The notes: a model not told the origin generated them from the sequence alone. Counted from the stretch's first letter, positions 34,837 to 44,982 are shown. The stretch is 64,000 bases of DNA from Neobacillus niacini (GCF_023715415.1 NZ_JAMBOB010000003.1:248001-312000), one strand, 5' to 3'. Translations and numbers: made by a program.

Positions 34837-35922
34837 ATGGTAAATCAATCAAAACAAGAAAATTTCAAAAAGCTGCAGTCCCTCTTATCTGAATTGCCCT
34901 GGTACGTCGATGAATATATCAATCATAAATTAAGAAAGCTTTCGACGGCTTCCTTGTTTAATTACTGCCATGATTACAAGATCTTTTTTAATTGGATGAT
35001 TAGTGAGCAATTATTTATGGGAGCTGCAAAAGATATTCCATTAAACCGATTAGAGCAAATGACAGTTATTGAGGTTGAAAGTTTTTTAAATTTCCTGCAT
35101 TACGAATTAAATAATAAAGAATTAACAATTAATCGCAAATTATCAGCTCTAAAGTCCCTGTTTAATTATCTGCAAAACATTGCTGAAACTCCTGATTTAA
35201 AGCCTTATATTAACCGTAATGTAATGGCGAAAATTGAATTTAATGAAGTAAAAGACAGCATGGAAACGAAAGCTGCAAAAATGGAAGGCAAAATTCTCCT
35301 TGGTGATGAATATGAAAAGTTTCGTTTATTTGTTGCAAATGATTATGGTGAGATTAATAAAGATAACAAGAAAATCTATAACTTTCATCAATTAAATAAA
35401 GAGCGTGATACGGCAATCGTATCCTTGATTTTGGGTTCTGGGCTTCGTCTTTCTGAGTTAATTGGTATTGAATTAGATGATATTGACTACAAAAAGTACT
35501 GTGTCAGAGTAATAAGAAAAGGAAATAAAGAGCAGTTTGTGTTCTTTAGTCAGGTTGCTATGGCTGATCTGCAAGCATATCTCTCTGTCAGAACGGTTAA
35601 GTACGAAGTTGAAAAGAGTAATAAGGCATTATTTATCGCAGCACCAATAGGTCCTAAAGGAAAATCACGGCGACTCACCGCACGGTCAGTTGAAAAATTA
35701 ATAGAAAAGTATGCAGCGGCATTTGGTAAACCATCGTTATCCGTACATAAACTAAGACATTCCTTTGCTACCAGATACCATGCTGAAATTAACGATGTAC
35801 CAAAGTTACGAAGACAATTAGGTCATTCATCTATTCAAACCACGATGATATACACCCATATAAAGAATGACGATTTAAAAATTGCTGTCGATAAAATGGA
35901 TATGCCGAAAGAACAATCATAA
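34837..35922 (+). CDS. xerS: tyrosine recombinase XerS
   Basis: Tyrosine recombinase of 361 residues with the long N-terminal SAM-like domain and the length of XerS, the single-recombinase chromosome dimer-resolution protein described in streptococci and also annotated in some bacilli. The catalytic residues are all present: Arg204 (SGLRLSEL), Lys228, His304 and Arg307 (HKLRHS), His330 (LGHSS) and the nucleophile Tyr339 (TTMIYTH). It is flanked by an inverted repeat upstream and a dif-like sequence downstream, near topoisomerase IV genes and where the gene strand bias switches. No integrase-type neighbours (excisionase, phage genes) are present, so a housekeeping role is favoured. Confidence 0.88.
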   Translation: MVNQSKQENFKKLQSLLSELPWYVDEYINHKLRKLSTASLFNYCHDYKIFFNWMISEQLFMGAAKDIPLNRLEQMTVIEVESFLNFLHYELNNKELTINRKLSALKSLFNYLQNIAETPDLKPYINRNVMAKIEFNEVKDSMETKAAKMEGKILLGDEYEKFRLFVANDYGEINKDNKKIYNFHQLNKERDTAIVSLILGSGLRLSELIGIELDDIDYKKYCVRVIRKGNKEQFVFFSQVAMADLQAYLSVRTVKYEVEKSNKALFIAAPIGPKGKSRRLTARSVEKLIEKYAAAFGKPSLSVHKLRHSFATRYHAEINDVPKLRRQLGHSSIQTTMIYTHIKNDDLKIAVDKMDMPKEQS

Positions 35923-35925
35923 CTG

Positions 35926-35955
35926 AGTCAGCAGCTACTACTGCTGACTTTTTTA
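35926..35955 (+). terminator. terminator after xerS
   Basis: AGTCAGCAG (35926-35934) pairs with CTGCTGACT (35941-35949), followed by TTTTTT. Confidence 0.9.
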
Positions 35956-35964
35956 ATTTTTTCT

Positions 35965-35992
35965 AGTTTACATAATATTATTATGATAAAAA
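35965..35992 (-). other. candidate dif site (Xer recombination site)
   Basis: On the minus strand the half-site TTATGTAAACT (35975-35965) equals, as I remember it, the right (XerD/RipX) arm of the B. subtilis dif site. It is preceded by an A/T core ATAATA and the arm TTTTTATCATA, which deviates from the Firmicutes left arm. The core is also part of a CATAATA-T-TATTATG palindrome. Only one arm matches strongly, hence moderate confidence. It lies about 1.3 kb from parC's 3' end and directly after xerS. Confidence 0.45.
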
Positions 35993-36037
35993 AACTCAAT
36001 AATATCTCAATATCCAAGTATACTTAAGATAATGAGA

Positions 36038-36078
36038 CGGAATAAAAATTTATGTTTTTAAAAAAAATTTTTATTCCG
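36038..36078. terminator. hairpin overlapping the 3' end of the VbhA-like gene
   Basis: CGGAATAAAAATT (36038-36050) pairs perfectly with AATTTTTATTCCG (36066-36078). The stem includes the last codons and stop of the minus-strand gene and probably terminates its transcript. Confidence 0.7.
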
Positions 36079-36262
36079 CTTTACCATTTCCAGCTCTATT
36101 AGCCAGTTCATGTGCTCTTTGTAAAAATTCCTCATGAGTTATTTTACCCATTAATTTTTCACGAACATTTTGTATTTCTTCTTCTGTAAGCTTTAAACCC
36201 TCTACTTGTAGTGATGCTAATGCATTTGCCATTGCCTGTTCTATTTTTGAATTCTTTTCCAT
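36071..36262 (-). CDS. VbhA-like antitoxin-type small protein
   Basis: A 63-residue helical protein. The segment ASLQVEGLKLTEEE fits the Fic-inhibitory motif S-x-x-x-E-G found in VbhA-type antitoxins, and EKLMGKITHEEFLQRAHELA follows as in the VbhA domain. VbhA proteins block AMP transfer by Fic toxins. No Fic toxin (HPFxxGN) is visible next to it or elsewhere in the window. It could be an orphan antitoxin or an unrelated regulator. Start ATG 36262 has GGGGGGTGTG before it. Confidence 0.6.
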   Translation of the reverse strand: MEKNSKIEQAMANALASLQVEGLKLTEEEIQNVREKLMGKITHEEFLQRAHELANRAGNGKAE

Positions 36263-36367
36263 TTCACACCCCCCCTAGTTTACTTTGTCAAATGATATAC
36301 AAATTTATGACCCGAAAGTTACAAAAAAAACACAGGTTTCCCTGTGTTAATACTGGAATTTCAATGT

Positions 36368-37153
36368 TTAGGATTTTTGCCCCCCCTGCCCTGCTTGCTT
36401 TTCTTTATTACTCTGTACCTTCGTGTCAGTTAGATTCCATTTATCCTCACCATATTTCCATGTTGACTCCACAAAAGCAATGGTATCTGCATTTGCAAGC
36501 CCAGTAATTCTTTGTGTACCTTGTAATACAACCTCACCTGTATTTAATTTTATCGGCTTTAAAGAATGAAAGGAATTTACTGTTAATTCAGTTGGCTCAT
36601 TTAATCGTCCTTTATAATAAAGTCCTAGTTTTTTATAATATTTTTTTCGATCCTTTAAATCAAACTCATAGGTTTTCCCTGTTTTCGCTATGGTTATTTT
36701 TGCCTTAAAGCCATTTTCAAAGGTACTGGCCATTTCTAATGGTTCAGGAACCCTCAATTCTTTACTGATATTATCCTTCAATGTATATAAATAATTAAGA
36801 GTTATGCCTCCGCTACCCCCTGTTAATACATTCGAGAATAAATCTTTCACTCCATCCTGGTTAAGATCAACCAGCTTTAAAGAAGCTTTTGAACCACTTT
36901 CTAAGGGAATTTTGTACTTTTTTTCACCCATAGTTGATATATCAATATAAATCTCTTTTAAATAACCTTCTTCCCCTTCATAAGGAACCCCTTTTAACTG
37001 AATACTTTCATTGGTCCCATCTCCAGTAATGTCAGATTCATATTTTGAAATGGTGACGGTTTTAGTTTCTTCTTCAAAAGCATGAACAGCGGTTATGGCA
37101 GTAACGGACATGAGAAAAAATGCAGCAGCAACAAGTAGCAATTCTTTTTTCAT
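36368..37153 (-). CDS. secreted protein with FG-GAP/VCBS-like repeats
   Basis: A 261-residue exported protein. The signal peptide (residues 1-25) ends at AVHA-FEE. Two calcium-binding-like motifs, DITGDGTNES and DLNQDGVKD, suggest a beta-propeller-like or VCBS fold. The C-terminus is rich in Gly, Gln and Lys. Homologues in bacilli are uncharacterised. It has a GGAGGGG site before ATG 37153 and is separated from parC by a terminator. Confidence 0.72.
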   Translation of the reverse strand: MKKELLLVAAAFFLMSVTAITAVHAFEEETKTVTISKYESDITGDGTNESIQLKGVPYEGEEGYLKEIYIDISTMGEKKYKIPLESGSKASLKLVDLNQDGVKDLFSNVLTGGSGGITLNYLYTLKDNISKELRVPEPLEMASTFENGFKAKITIAKTGKTYEFDLKDRKKYYKKLGLYYKGRLNEPTELTVNSFHSLKPIKLNTGEVVLQGTQRITGLANADTIAFVESTWKYGEDKWNLTDTKVQSNKEKQAGQGGQKS

Positions 37154-37207
37154 TCTTTTCCCCTCCAGTATCTGATACAGGTAGTATGTCCCATTTTTGG
37201 CAAAAAC

Positions 37208-37234
37208 ATAAAAAAGACTCCCAATATTTAGGGA
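37208..37234 (-). terminator. terminator after parC
   Basis: On the minus strand GACTCCC pairs with GGGAGTC around an eight-base A/T loop, followed by a run of six T. It ends the parE-parC transcript. Confidence 0.88.
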
Positions 37235-37250
37235 GTCACTACTAATTATT

Positions 37251-39689
37251 TTATTCTTCTGCTTTCGTTTGACCTTCTACCTTCCAAACGGTTGTTACTT
37301 TTCCATTTTCGTTTTCATCAAGAACAAAAGATCCATTAGAATAACGATCATTAAAGCGAATTTCAGATGTTATAATCGTTTCCGTGTGGCCTTTTTCGGT
37401 TTGAAGGAAGACTGTATCTTCATCATTCGCAACAACAAAACCAACTACACGATGAGGATTTGCTTTTAATTCTCGTAAAATAACAACTCCACGCTTAGCT
37501 CGCGTTGCTTTTTCAAATTCCTTCAGCTTCATTCGTTTCACAGAGCCACGTTGAGTAGTGATGACAATGGATTCCTTCGTGTCAGAAGAAAGTACCTTAC
37601 CACCGACAACAACATCCCCATCCTTTAAATTAATACCTTTAACACCGGCAGCACGTACGCCGACAATACTAATTTCTTCTTCGTGGAACCAAAGTGCATA
37701 GCCGAAATGAGAAATTAAGAATAATTCTTTTGTTCCATCGGTTAGGTGAACATCAATGACTTGGTCATCAGCCTTAAGATTAACACCCACTAATGGTTTC
37801 GAATATCGCTGTGCCTTATATTGCTTAAGCTCAGTTTTCTTGACCATTCCATTTTTTGTGACAAATACGAGATAAGCCTCAATCTCGAAATCCTTCACCG
37901 GTATCGCATGAATGATATCTTCGTTCCGTTCAATTGGGATGATATTGGCTACATGCTGTCCCATGTCCTTCCAACGGATATCTGGGAGTTCATGTACAGG
38001 ACAGTATAGGTAATTCCCTTTATTCGTAAACAGCAGGACTACATCCTTGGTGTTCACATCTAGCTGTGCTAGTAACCGGTCAGAGTCCTTCATCGCCAAG
38101 TCCTGACCATTTGAAGCAGCATAAGAACGCTGGCTTGTACGTTTTATATAGCCTTCTTTTGTAACCGTTACGATGACATCCTCGCTTGGTACTGTAACTT
38201 CAAGGTTTATTTTCAATTCTTCTATCTCAGCTTCTATTTTAGAACGACGAGCGTCAGCAAACCGCTTTTTGACGTCTTTTAATTCTTTTTTTATAACCGA
38301 TATTAGTTTTTTCTCACTTAATAAAATGGCCGTCCACTCTTCAATTTTATTAGCCAATTCTTCCGCTTCATTTTGAAGGGCAGTAATATCGGTATTGGTT
38401 AAACGGTAAAGTTGTAAAGAAACGATGGCTTCTGCCTGTGCCTCAGTAAATGCAAATTTGGAAATCAAATTATCTTTCGCATCTCGTTTATCTTTTGATG
38501 CACGGATTGTCGCAATTACTTCATCAAGGATGGACAATGCCTTCATTAATCCTTCAACAATATGTTGACGTTCTTTTGCTTTATCTAGCTCATACTTTGT
38601 TCTTCTAACAACCACTTCTTTTTGGTGCTCAATATAAGCGTCCAGCATTTCACGAATTCCTAATAATTTTGGACGTTTTTTTGCAATAGCAACCATATTA
38701 AAATTGTAGGTGACTTGCAAATCGCTATTTTTATATAGATAGTTCAAGACACCATTTGCATCTGCATCTTTCTTTAATTCAATGACAATTCGCAAGCCTG
38801 TTCTGTCTGTTTCATCACGAACCTCTGAAATTCCCTCGACTTTTCGGTCAAGACGGAATTCATCGATTCTCTTCACTAGGTTTGCTTTATTGACCTCATA
38901 AGGAATCTCGGTCACGACAATCTGCTGCTTACCGCCGCGTACATCTTCAATCTCCGCTTTACTGCGAACAATGATTTTCCCCTTACCGGTTTCATAGGCC
39001 TTTTTAATACCCTCAATACCTTGAATGATACCTCCAGTAGGAAAATCAGGTCCCTTAATAACGGTCATAATTTCATCAACGGTTGAATCTGGATTATCCA
39101 TCCGCATGATGACCCCGTCAATAACTTCGGCGAGATTGTGTGGTGGAATATCAGTTGCATACCCTGCTGAAATTCCTGTAGAACCGTTTACCAACAAATT
39201 TGGAAACATCGCTGGTAATACGGTAGGTTCCTTTGAAGTATCATCGAAGTTTGGAATAAAATCGACTGTTTGCTTTTCAATATCCCGAAGCAGCTCTGAA
39301 GCTATGGCAGATAATCGAGCCTCCGTATAACGCATCGCAGCTGGAGGATCTCCGTCCATACTTCCGTTGTTTCCGTGCATTTGAATGAGGACATTTCTAA
39401 CCTTCCAATCCTGACTCATCCGAACCATTGCCTCATAAACCGAAGTATCACCGTGGGGGTGATAGTTACCAATGACATTACCCACTGTTTTTGCTGATTT
39501 ACGGAAGCCCTTTTCATTTGTATTACCCTCAACATGCATCGCATACAGGATTCTTCGTTGTACGGGTTTTAAGCCATCCCGTGCATCTGGTAAGGCTCGT
39601 TCTTGAATGATGTACTTACTATATCTGCCAAAACGATCGCCGATTACATCTTCTAGAGGTAAGTCACGGAATTTCTCATTTGTGCTCAT
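37251..39689 (-). CDS. parC: DNA topoisomerase IV subunit A
   Basis: Cleavage-rejoining subunit of topoisomerase IV, which separates linked daughter chromosomes at the end of replication. The 812-residue protein has the catalytic Tyr121 in [11 protein letters not shown], the quinolone region [12 protein letters not shown] (Thr82 where many species have Ser), the coiled-coil tower and a C-terminal beta-pinwheel with repeats ending in the acidic tail. It overlaps parE by four bases. Distinguished from GyrA by the parE partner and the lack of a GyrA-box. Confidence 0.96.
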   Translation of the reverse strand: MSTNEKFRDLPLEDVIGDRFGRYSKYIIQERALPDARDGLKPVQRRILYAMHVEGNTNEKGFRKSAKTVGNVIGNYHPHGDTSVYEAMVRMSQDWKVRNVLIQMHGNNGSMDGDPPAAMRYTEARLSAIASELLRDIEKQTVDFIPNFDDTSKEPTVLPAMFPNLLVNGSTGISAGYATDIPPHNLAEVIDGVIMRMDNPDSTVDEIMTVIKGPDFPTGGIIQGIEGIKKAYETGKGKIIVRSKAEIEDVRGGKQQIVVTEIPYEVNKANLVKRIDEFRLDRKVEGISEVRDETDRTGLRIVIELKKDADANGVLNYLYKNSDLQVTYNFNMVAIAKKRPKLLGIREMLDAYIEHQKEVVVRRTKYELDKAKERQHIVEGLMKALSILDEVIATIRASKDKRDAKDNLISKFAFTEAQAEAIVSLQLYRLTNTDITALQNEAEELANKIEEWTAILLSEKKLISVIKKELKDVKKRFADARRSKIEAEIEELKINLEVTVPSEDVIVTVTKEGYIKRTSQRSYAASNGQDLAMKDSDRLLAQLDVNTKDVVLLFTNKGNYLYCPVHELPDIRWKDMGQHVANIIPIERNEDIIHAIPVKDFEIEAYLVFVTKNGMVKKTELKQYKAQRYSKPLVGVNLKADDQVIDVHLTDGTKELFLISHFGYALWFHEEEISIVGVRAAGVKGINLKDGDVVVGGKVLSSDTKESIVITTQRGSVKRMKLKEFEKATRAKRGVVILRELKANPHRVVGFVVANDEDTVFLQTEKGHTETIITSEIRFNDRYSNGSFVLDENENGKVTTVWKVEGQTKAEE

Positions 39690-41665
39690 TCTTCAGATTC
39701 CTCCTGGGCGACAGTAATATTTTCATTATCAAGGATCGTATCGTCCTCTTCTAAACCAAAGGCAACATTGCTCTCAATCCATTTACGGCGAGGGTCAACT
39801 TTATCACCCATTAGAGTGGTGATACGCCTTTCTGCTCTTGCTGCATCATCTATTTTTACTCGAATCAATGTCCGGGTTTCTGGATTCATCGTTGTATCCC
39901 AAAGCTGGTCGGCATTCATCTCACCAAGACCTTTATAGCGCTGGATCATATAGCCTCTGCCAACTTTTTTAATGGCACCCTGAAGTTCATCATCGCTCCA
40001 GGCATATTCGAGGATTTCTTTTTTACCTGTTCCTTTACTCACTTTATACAAAGGAGGCAGTGCAATAAACACTTTACCTGCTTCAATAAGTGGTTTCATA
40101 TACCGATAGAAAAAGGTTAACAGTAACACTTGAATATGCGCACCGTCTGTATCGGCATCCGTCATGATAATGACTTTATCATAATTTACATCTTCTAGAT
40201 TAAAATCAGAACCTACTCCAGCCCCAACCGTATGAATAATCGTATTGATTTCTTCATTTTTAAAAATATCTGCAAGCTTGGCTTTTTCAGTATTAATGAC
40301 CTTACCACGTAATGGAAGTACAGCTTGGAAACGTCGGTCACGTCCTTGTTTTGCAGAGCCGCCAGCAGAGTCACCCTCAACCAAATAGATTTCATTTCTT
40401 TGCGGATTTCTTGACTGAGCAGGTGTAAGCTTTCCAGATAATAGAGCGTCAGAACGTTTCCGTTTTTTACCGCTTCTAGCATCCTCCCGTGCTTTTCTTG
40501 CTGCTTCACGGGCTTGGTAAGCTTTAATGGACTTTTTAATTAACAACGAACTGATGTCGGGATTTTCTTCGAGGAAATAAGTAAGGTGTTCAGAAACCAC
40601 TGCATCTACTGCCGATCTAGCTTCACTCGTACCTAATTTGCCCTTTGTTTGACCCTCGAATTGTAATAATTGCTCAGGAACTCGAATAGAAATAATCGCA
40701 GATAATCCTTCACGAATATCTGCACCCTCAAGATTTTTATCCTTTTCTTTCAAAAGAGAAACCTTACGGGCGTAATCATTGAAGATACGAGTCATCGCAG
40801 TTCGCGTACCTACCTCATGCGTTCCTCCATCTTTCGTCCTGACATTGTTTACAAATGAAAGCATGTTCTCTGAATAGCCATCGTTGAATTGAAAGGCAAA
40901 TTCAACCTCAATCCCATTATGGCTTCCTTCAAAACTAATCACTGGATGAAGGACATCTTTTTCCTCGTTTAAGTAAGAAACAAAGGCCTCTATCCCATTT
41001 TCATAATGAAAAACCTCATGAAAATCATTACGGTCATCGATGATTTCAATCTTTAACCCTTTTAGTAGAAAGGCCGATTCTCTTAACCTCTCACATAAAG
41101 TTTCAAAATTATATGTGGTGGAAGAAAAGATGGTTGTGTCCGGTTTAAAGTGAATGGTAGTACCTGTTTGATTCGTTTTACCGATTTTCTCTAATGTTGT
41201 AACAGGTTTTCCCCCATTTTCAAACCGTTGTTCGTAAACAAAACCATCTCTTTTTATCGTTACCGTTAACCATTCAGATAGAGCGTTTACGACTGAGGCA
41301 CCAACACCATGTAAACCACCGCTGGTTTTGTAGCCGCCTTGACCAAATTTACCGCCGGCATGGAGGACTGTTAGAATGACTTCAGGCGTTGGTTTCCCCA
41401 TCTTATGCATGCCCGTCGGCATTCCGCGTCCTTTATCCATGACACTTATTGAATTATCTTTATGAATTTTTACAATGATTTGGTCCCCAAATCCTCCGAG
41501 AGCCTCATCGACAGAGTTGTCGACTATCTCATATACAAGATGGTGTAATCCGCGTGTATCAGTGCTCCCGATGTACATTCCTGGTCGCTTCCTGACGGCC
41601 TCCAGTCCCTCTAGTACCTGTATGGCATCATCATTATATTCAAAAGCTTTCTGATTACTTGCCAC
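39686..41665 (-). CDS. parE: DNA topoisomerase IV subunit B
   Basis: ATPase subunit of topoisomerase IV, 659 residues. The GHKL ATPase motifs are [22 protein letters not shown] and [15 protein letters not shown]; the TOPRIM domain shows EGDSAGG and DADTDGAH. Start ATG 41665 follows a GAAAGGGG site. The stop overlaps the parC start in ATGA, so the two are translationally coupled. In B. subtilis the same block lies near the replication terminus, as seems true here. Confidence 0.96.
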   Translation of the reverse strand: MASNQKAFEYNDDAIQVLEGLEAVRKRPGMYIGSTDTRGLHHLVYEIVDNSVDEALGGFGDQIIVKIHKDNSISVMDKGRGMPTGMHKMGKPTPEVILTVLHAGGKFGQGGYKTSGGLHGVGASVVNALSEWLTVTIKRDGFVYEQRFENGGKPVTTLEKIGKTNQTGTTIHFKPDTTIFSSTTYNFETLCERLRESAFLLKGLKIEIIDDRNDFHEVFHYENGIEAFVSYLNEEKDVLHPVISFEGSHNGIEVEFAFQFNDGYSENMLSFVNNVRTKDGGTHEVGTRTAMTRIFNDYARKVSLLKEKDKNLEGADIREGLSAIISIRVPEQLLQFEGQTKGKLGTSEARSAVDAVVSEHLTYFLEENPDISSLLIKKSIKAYQAREAARKAREDARSGKKRKRSDALLSGKLTPAQSRNPQRNEIYLVEGDSAGGSAKQGRDRRFQAVLPLRGKVINTEKAKLADIFKNEEINTIIHTVGAGVGSDFNLEDVNYDKVIIMTDADTDGAHIQVLLLTFFYRYMKPLIEAGKVFIALPPLYKVSKGTGKKEILEYAWSDDELQGAIKKVGRGYMIQRYKGLGEMNADQLWDTTMNPETRTLIRVKIDDAARAERRITTLMGDKVDPRRKWIESNVAFGLEEDDTILDNENITVAQEESEE

Positions 41666-41896
41666 TAAAATACCCCTTTCATTCCCTACAAAAGAAAAAA
41701 CACTTTCTACTTGCTATCTTTATGAGTGATATTAATCATTCGTGTTAAAGTTGTTTCCTTAATTTAGAACGAATGTTTGCCGTCTTTAATTGTAACACAT
41801 GATTACGGCGTCTATGCTTTATTTTAGCGATTAATTTCGATTTGGCAAATGTCTAATTTAAAACAACTTAATTATGTAACAGTTTCTTAGGTTAAA

Positions 41897-41933
41897 AAAA
41901 GAAAAAAACTGCTAATTTTTTAGCAGCTTTTTT
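41897..41933. terminator. terminator between yneT and parE
   Basis: CTGCTAA pairs with TTAGCAG inside A-rich and T-rich flanks (41897-41933). On the minus strand it follows the yneT stop. The remaining roughly 230 bases up to parE show nothing else I can name. Confidence 0.8.
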
Positions 41934-41944
41934 CTAGCAAATGA

Positions 41945-42358
41945 TTATTTTGTTAAAGCATGCGCCACTTTTATACAAAGATCCATAATCACTGTATATC
42001 CTTTTTCCTTCAAAAACTCATAGGCTTCTTCATTTACCAAGCCCTGCTGTGCCCAAAAAACATCTGCATCAATTTCATCGAATTCTTTCGCTACATCGAA
42101 CAATTGTTCTGAACGGCGGAAAACATTGACAATATCAATGTGTCCTTCAATGTCCTTTAAAGAAGCAACCGCTTTCACACCCAGTACTTCATCAACACTT
42201 GGGTTCACGGGAATAATATCGTATCCTGCTTTTTGCATCACCTCTGACACCATATAAGAGGTTCTATCTGGTTTATTACTTAAACCTACAACTGCGATAC
42301 GTTTAGATTTTTTTAAAATTGCTCCTATTTCCTCTAATGATGGATTTTCGACTGCCAT
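41945..42358 (-). CDS. yneT: CoA-binding domain protein (YneT)
   Basis: Rossmann-fold CoA-binding domain protein of 137 residues with IAVVGLSNKPDRTSYMVSEVM and VNPSVDEVLGVK, like B. subtilis YneT, which also lies next to parE. The molecular role is not established. ATG 42358 is chosen over GTG 42367, which overlaps the AAGGATGTG site. It is flanked by terminators and so is probably monocistronic. Confidence 0.87.
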   Translation of the reverse strand: MAVENPSLEEIGAILKKSKRIAVVGLSNKPDRTSYMVSEVMQKAGYDIIPVNPSVDEVLGVKAVASLKDIEGHIDIVNVFRRSEQLFDVAKEFDEIDADVFWAQQGLVNEEAYEFLKEKGYTVIMDLCIKVAHALTK

Positions 42359-42436
42359 TAAATACACATCCTTATTTCCTTAATTTTACTATCCATTTTA
42401 ACTATAACATAATTAGATTGTTTATAAAAAATAATA

Positions 42437-42456
42437 GCTCCCAAGGGATTGGAAGC
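42437..42456 (-). terminator. terminator after the HATPase gene
   Basis: GCTTCCAA and TTGGGAGC pair with one mismatch around TCCC on the minus strand, followed by a T-rich stretch. Confidence 0.65.
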
Positions 42457-42464
42457 TTTTTTTG

Positions 42465-42986
42465 TTAAAGTGATGCATTGTTTTTGGAAGCAAACTTCGG
42501 AATAGAAAGACTGAATCTTGCTCCATCCTCAGTATTTTCAACCATAACGAATCCATCCATTTTTTCAATAATCATTTTCGTTATATATAAGCCGTTACCA
42601 GTTCCATGCTCACTTGGGGTGAATTTGGGTTGTAATAACTTTGAGCTATGTGCAGGTTCGATGCCACCTGCATTATCAGTTATCTCGACAACGATAAGGT
42701 CCTCTTTCGTACAAATCTGGATTTTTATCAGGCGATTTTGGATATTATTCCTACTAAAAGTTTCTCTTGCGATTGTTAAAATGTGTAAAATTATCTGACT
42801 GAATTCATTGGGAACTCCATTGGCCATTTGCAGGCCGCGGTATTCAAAATCCACATGGATATCTTGGTTCTTACGGATGGAGAAAAAGGTCGACAATGCT
42901 TCTTCAATCGAATCCGAAACAGAAAAAGAGCACTTTTCTTTGTTGGTCTGATAGAATTTTCGAACATTATTAATGGTCCGTGACAT
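42465..42986 (-). CDS. truncated sensor-kinase-like ATPase (HATPase_c without H-box)
   Basis: The 173-residue product contains a histidine-kinase-type ATP-binding domain: N-box region EFSQIILHILTIARE, G1 ITDNAGGIEP and G2 GTGNGLYITKMI. The N-terminus MSRTINNVRKFYQTNKEK looks like the segment that in full kinases lies just after the H-box, so the phosphorylatable histidine and any sensor are absent. Yet AGAGGTGA lies just before the ATG and the frame is intact, so it seems to be expressed as a stand-alone ATPase. It may be a remnant or a partner of another protein. Confidence 0.72.
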   Translation of the reverse strand: MSRTINNVRKFYQTNKEKCSFSVSDSIEEALSTFFSIRKNQDIHVDFEYRGLQMANGVPNEFSQIILHILTIARETFSRNNIQNRLIKIQICTKEDLIVVEITDNAGGIEPAHSSKLLQPKFTPSEHGTGNGLYITKMIIEKMDGFVMVENTEDGARFSLSIPKFASKNNASL

Positions 42987-43220
42987 ACTCTCACCTCTTT
43001 TAGATTACTTAAATGAATAGTAGAAAACCAATCAGTACCAGAGTAGACTTGGTCGGGGTTTAATTATCATTTTCTGAGATTATATTTAAATTATATTTCG
43101 AGATAACAAATTATTTCAATCGTTAATAATGGGGTTTGAAAATTCTACATATATTTGTAATAAATTAGACTCTAAATGTTCCTAACTTAGACAGAATATT
43201 ATTATAAATCAAAACGAAAA

Positions 43221-43247
43221 GAAATAGACCAGCCATTCAGGTCTATT
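43221..43247 (-). terminator. terminator at the end of the GH18/SH3 gene
   Basis: AAATAGACC pairs with GGTCTATTT; the minus-strand tail is T-rich (TTTCTTTTCGTTTTG). The stem overlaps the last codons of the gene. The rest of the gap to 42987 is A/T-rich with no feature I recognise. Confidence 0.7.
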
Positions 43248-44982
43248 TCTGTGATAAAGCTTTATTAGGAACCATATTTATTGCGGTCCAAGCAGTCTGA
43301 TCTCCGAAATTTCTAGACCAGGAAGCTACCCCAGCTAGTTGGTAGGTAGAAGCAAGATTTGCGCGTTTAGATAATGATAGCTCATCCTCCAGCCAAACTT
43401 TATAGGTTGCCAACTCATCTGCCGCATAATATTCTACATAGTTTTGACCGCTTTCTTCATCATAAACAGGCTGTAGACCTTTCTCTTCAAGCCAATCTTT
43501 CACCTTCGTCATGGACAAAGCTTGAGAGCTAACTTCTATCGTCCCGTCTGCTTTTTGTTGTTCTTTCCAAAGTCTGGTGTATAAAGGCACACCTAGAATT
43601 AGCTTCTCTTTTGGAACCTCACTCAACAAGTTTTGAAGATTTTTCTCTACCCAAGGCAGACTTGAAACACTCCCGGCAACAGGAGATGAACCAGAATGCT
43701 CATCATAAGCCATAATAATCAGATAATCTACAATACCAGCAAGCTTACTTCTTTCATAGAAAGAAGACCAATTATTATTTTCCCCTGCATAAAAGGTAAT
43801 GTCCATTGAAACGACTAACCCTGCTTCGTGTAGAAAAGGTGTTGCTTCCCGCATGAATTGAGTAACGAGCGGGCCGTCTTCCTGCTTTACATTTTCTATA
43901 TCAAAGTTGATCCCTTGTAGTTGGTACATTTGACTGAAATGAAGCAGCTGTACGATGATTTTTTGCCGTGTTTCAAAATCTTTTAACGCCTCATGTGTGA
44001 GTACCGGATCAAATGAATTTGAAAATAATCCCCATACTTGATAGCCCTTTGACTGTGCCCATTTACTATATTCCAAGGAAGCTAAATTTTTAATGCTTCC
44101 ATCGTTTCCAGTTAAGGAAAACCAAGTTGGTGACACTACGTTTAAACCCAGCATAGTAGGGATTTGGGAGTGATCTGGATTTTTTGTATAAACAGCTTCC
44201 CAGGTTAATTGAATAGGCCCATTAATTATGGGAATATCTAATGCTTCACTTTTCTCTGAGATAATAATAGTTACTTCTTCGTTTTTCTTAACGTATTTCT
44301 TGTTGATGTACCCACTTACTCCATTTTCTTTTCTCACTAAATAATAATCCTGTTCCTCATCTTCTATCATTACAATTTCGTGGTTTGACATTTCCGCAGT
44401 ATAGGGTGATTTTAAAGATGGTTCTGTTCGTATTCTTACTTTTTCAGGGTGAACATCTTTCGCAGATATTTCTCCTTGAAAATAATGATCACCATTTTTT
44501 TGTACCCAAACCGCACTTGTATCTTTTAAAACTGTATATTGAATCGGATAATAGGAGAGCAGCGGTTCGATTGCCACAAATATTTGACCTTCCTTGGATA
44601 TAATCGGTGATACCAGCAAATCCACTGGTTTTTGATTAACAAAGAAAGTTAAGGAATCTGTAGGCATTTGAATGACTTTATCTTTTGTCGTAATGATGAT
44701 GGACTTAGACTTTTCGTCAAATAGTATAGAATTATCTATGTGTTCTTGCATGAATGAAAGTGGGAGAAAGATAGAATCCCCCTCGAGTAGTGCGTTACCC
44801 TTTTGAGTTCCTTCAAAAAGGATTGGATTTTTTTCTGTAAAGTAAGTTGATTTTTCCTTAGATGCAAACGGATAAAATAAAAAAAGAACAGAAGATGCAA
44901 TCAGTAAAATTGCAATCATCAATCCTCCTAAGATCCATTTTGGTGATAATGATTTCTTCTTTTGGTATTCAATTTGTGCCAA
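43243..44982 (-). CDS. membrane-anchored GH18 hydrolase with copper-amine-oxidase-N-like and SH3b domains
   Basis: A 579-residue cell-surface protein. A transmembrane anchor (residues 17-41) is followed by a copper amine oxidase N-terminal-like domain (about 50-165), a bacterial SH3 segment (KVRIRTEPSLKSPYTAEM to GYINKKYVKK, about 180-235), and a GH18 barrel (about 260-570) with QGINFDIENV containing the catalytic Glu. Similar Bacillus proteins (SleL/YaaH relatives) hydrolyse peptidoglycan, often during sporulation or germination. Start ATG 44982 follows GGGGGAAGA. Confidence 0.85.
   Translation of the reverse strand: MAQIEYQKKKSLSPKWILGGLMIAILLIASSVLFLFYPFASKEKSTYFTEKNPILFEGTQKGNALLEGDSIFLPLSFMQEHIDNSILFDEKSKSIIITTKDKVIQMPTDSLTFFVNQKPVDLLVSPIISKEGQIFVAIEPLLSYYPIQYTVLKDTSAVWVQKNGDHYFQGEISAKDVHPEKVRIRTEPSLKSPYTAEMSNHEIVMIEDEEQDYYLVRKENGVSGYINKKYVKKNEEVTIIISEKSEALDIPIINGPIQLTWEAVYTKNPDHSQIPTMLGLNVVSPTWFSLTGNDGSIKNLASLEYSKWAQSKGYQVWGLFSNSFDPVLTHEALKDFETRQKIIVQLLHFSQMYQLQGINFDIENVKQEDGPLVTQFMREATPFLHEAGLVVSMDITFYAGENNNWSSFYERSKLAGIVDYLIIMAYDEHSGSSPVAGSVSSLPWVEKNLQNLLSEVPKEKLILGVPLYTRLWKEQQKADGTIEVSSQALSMTKVKDWLEEKGLQPVYDEESGQNYVEYYAADELATYKVWLEDELSLSKRANLASTYQLAGVASWSRNFGDQTAWTAINMVPNKALSQK

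Noticed and set aside
34837..35922. XerS as a phage or element integrase
   Set aside because: No excisionase, phage or transfer genes are nearby, the gene lies by parC-parE at the strand switch, and its length fits XerS.
42465..42986. Simple pseudogene of a sensor kinase
   Set aside because: The frame is intact with its own ribosome site and terminator, and no decayed kinase sequence is visible upstream; kept as a CDS with a note.
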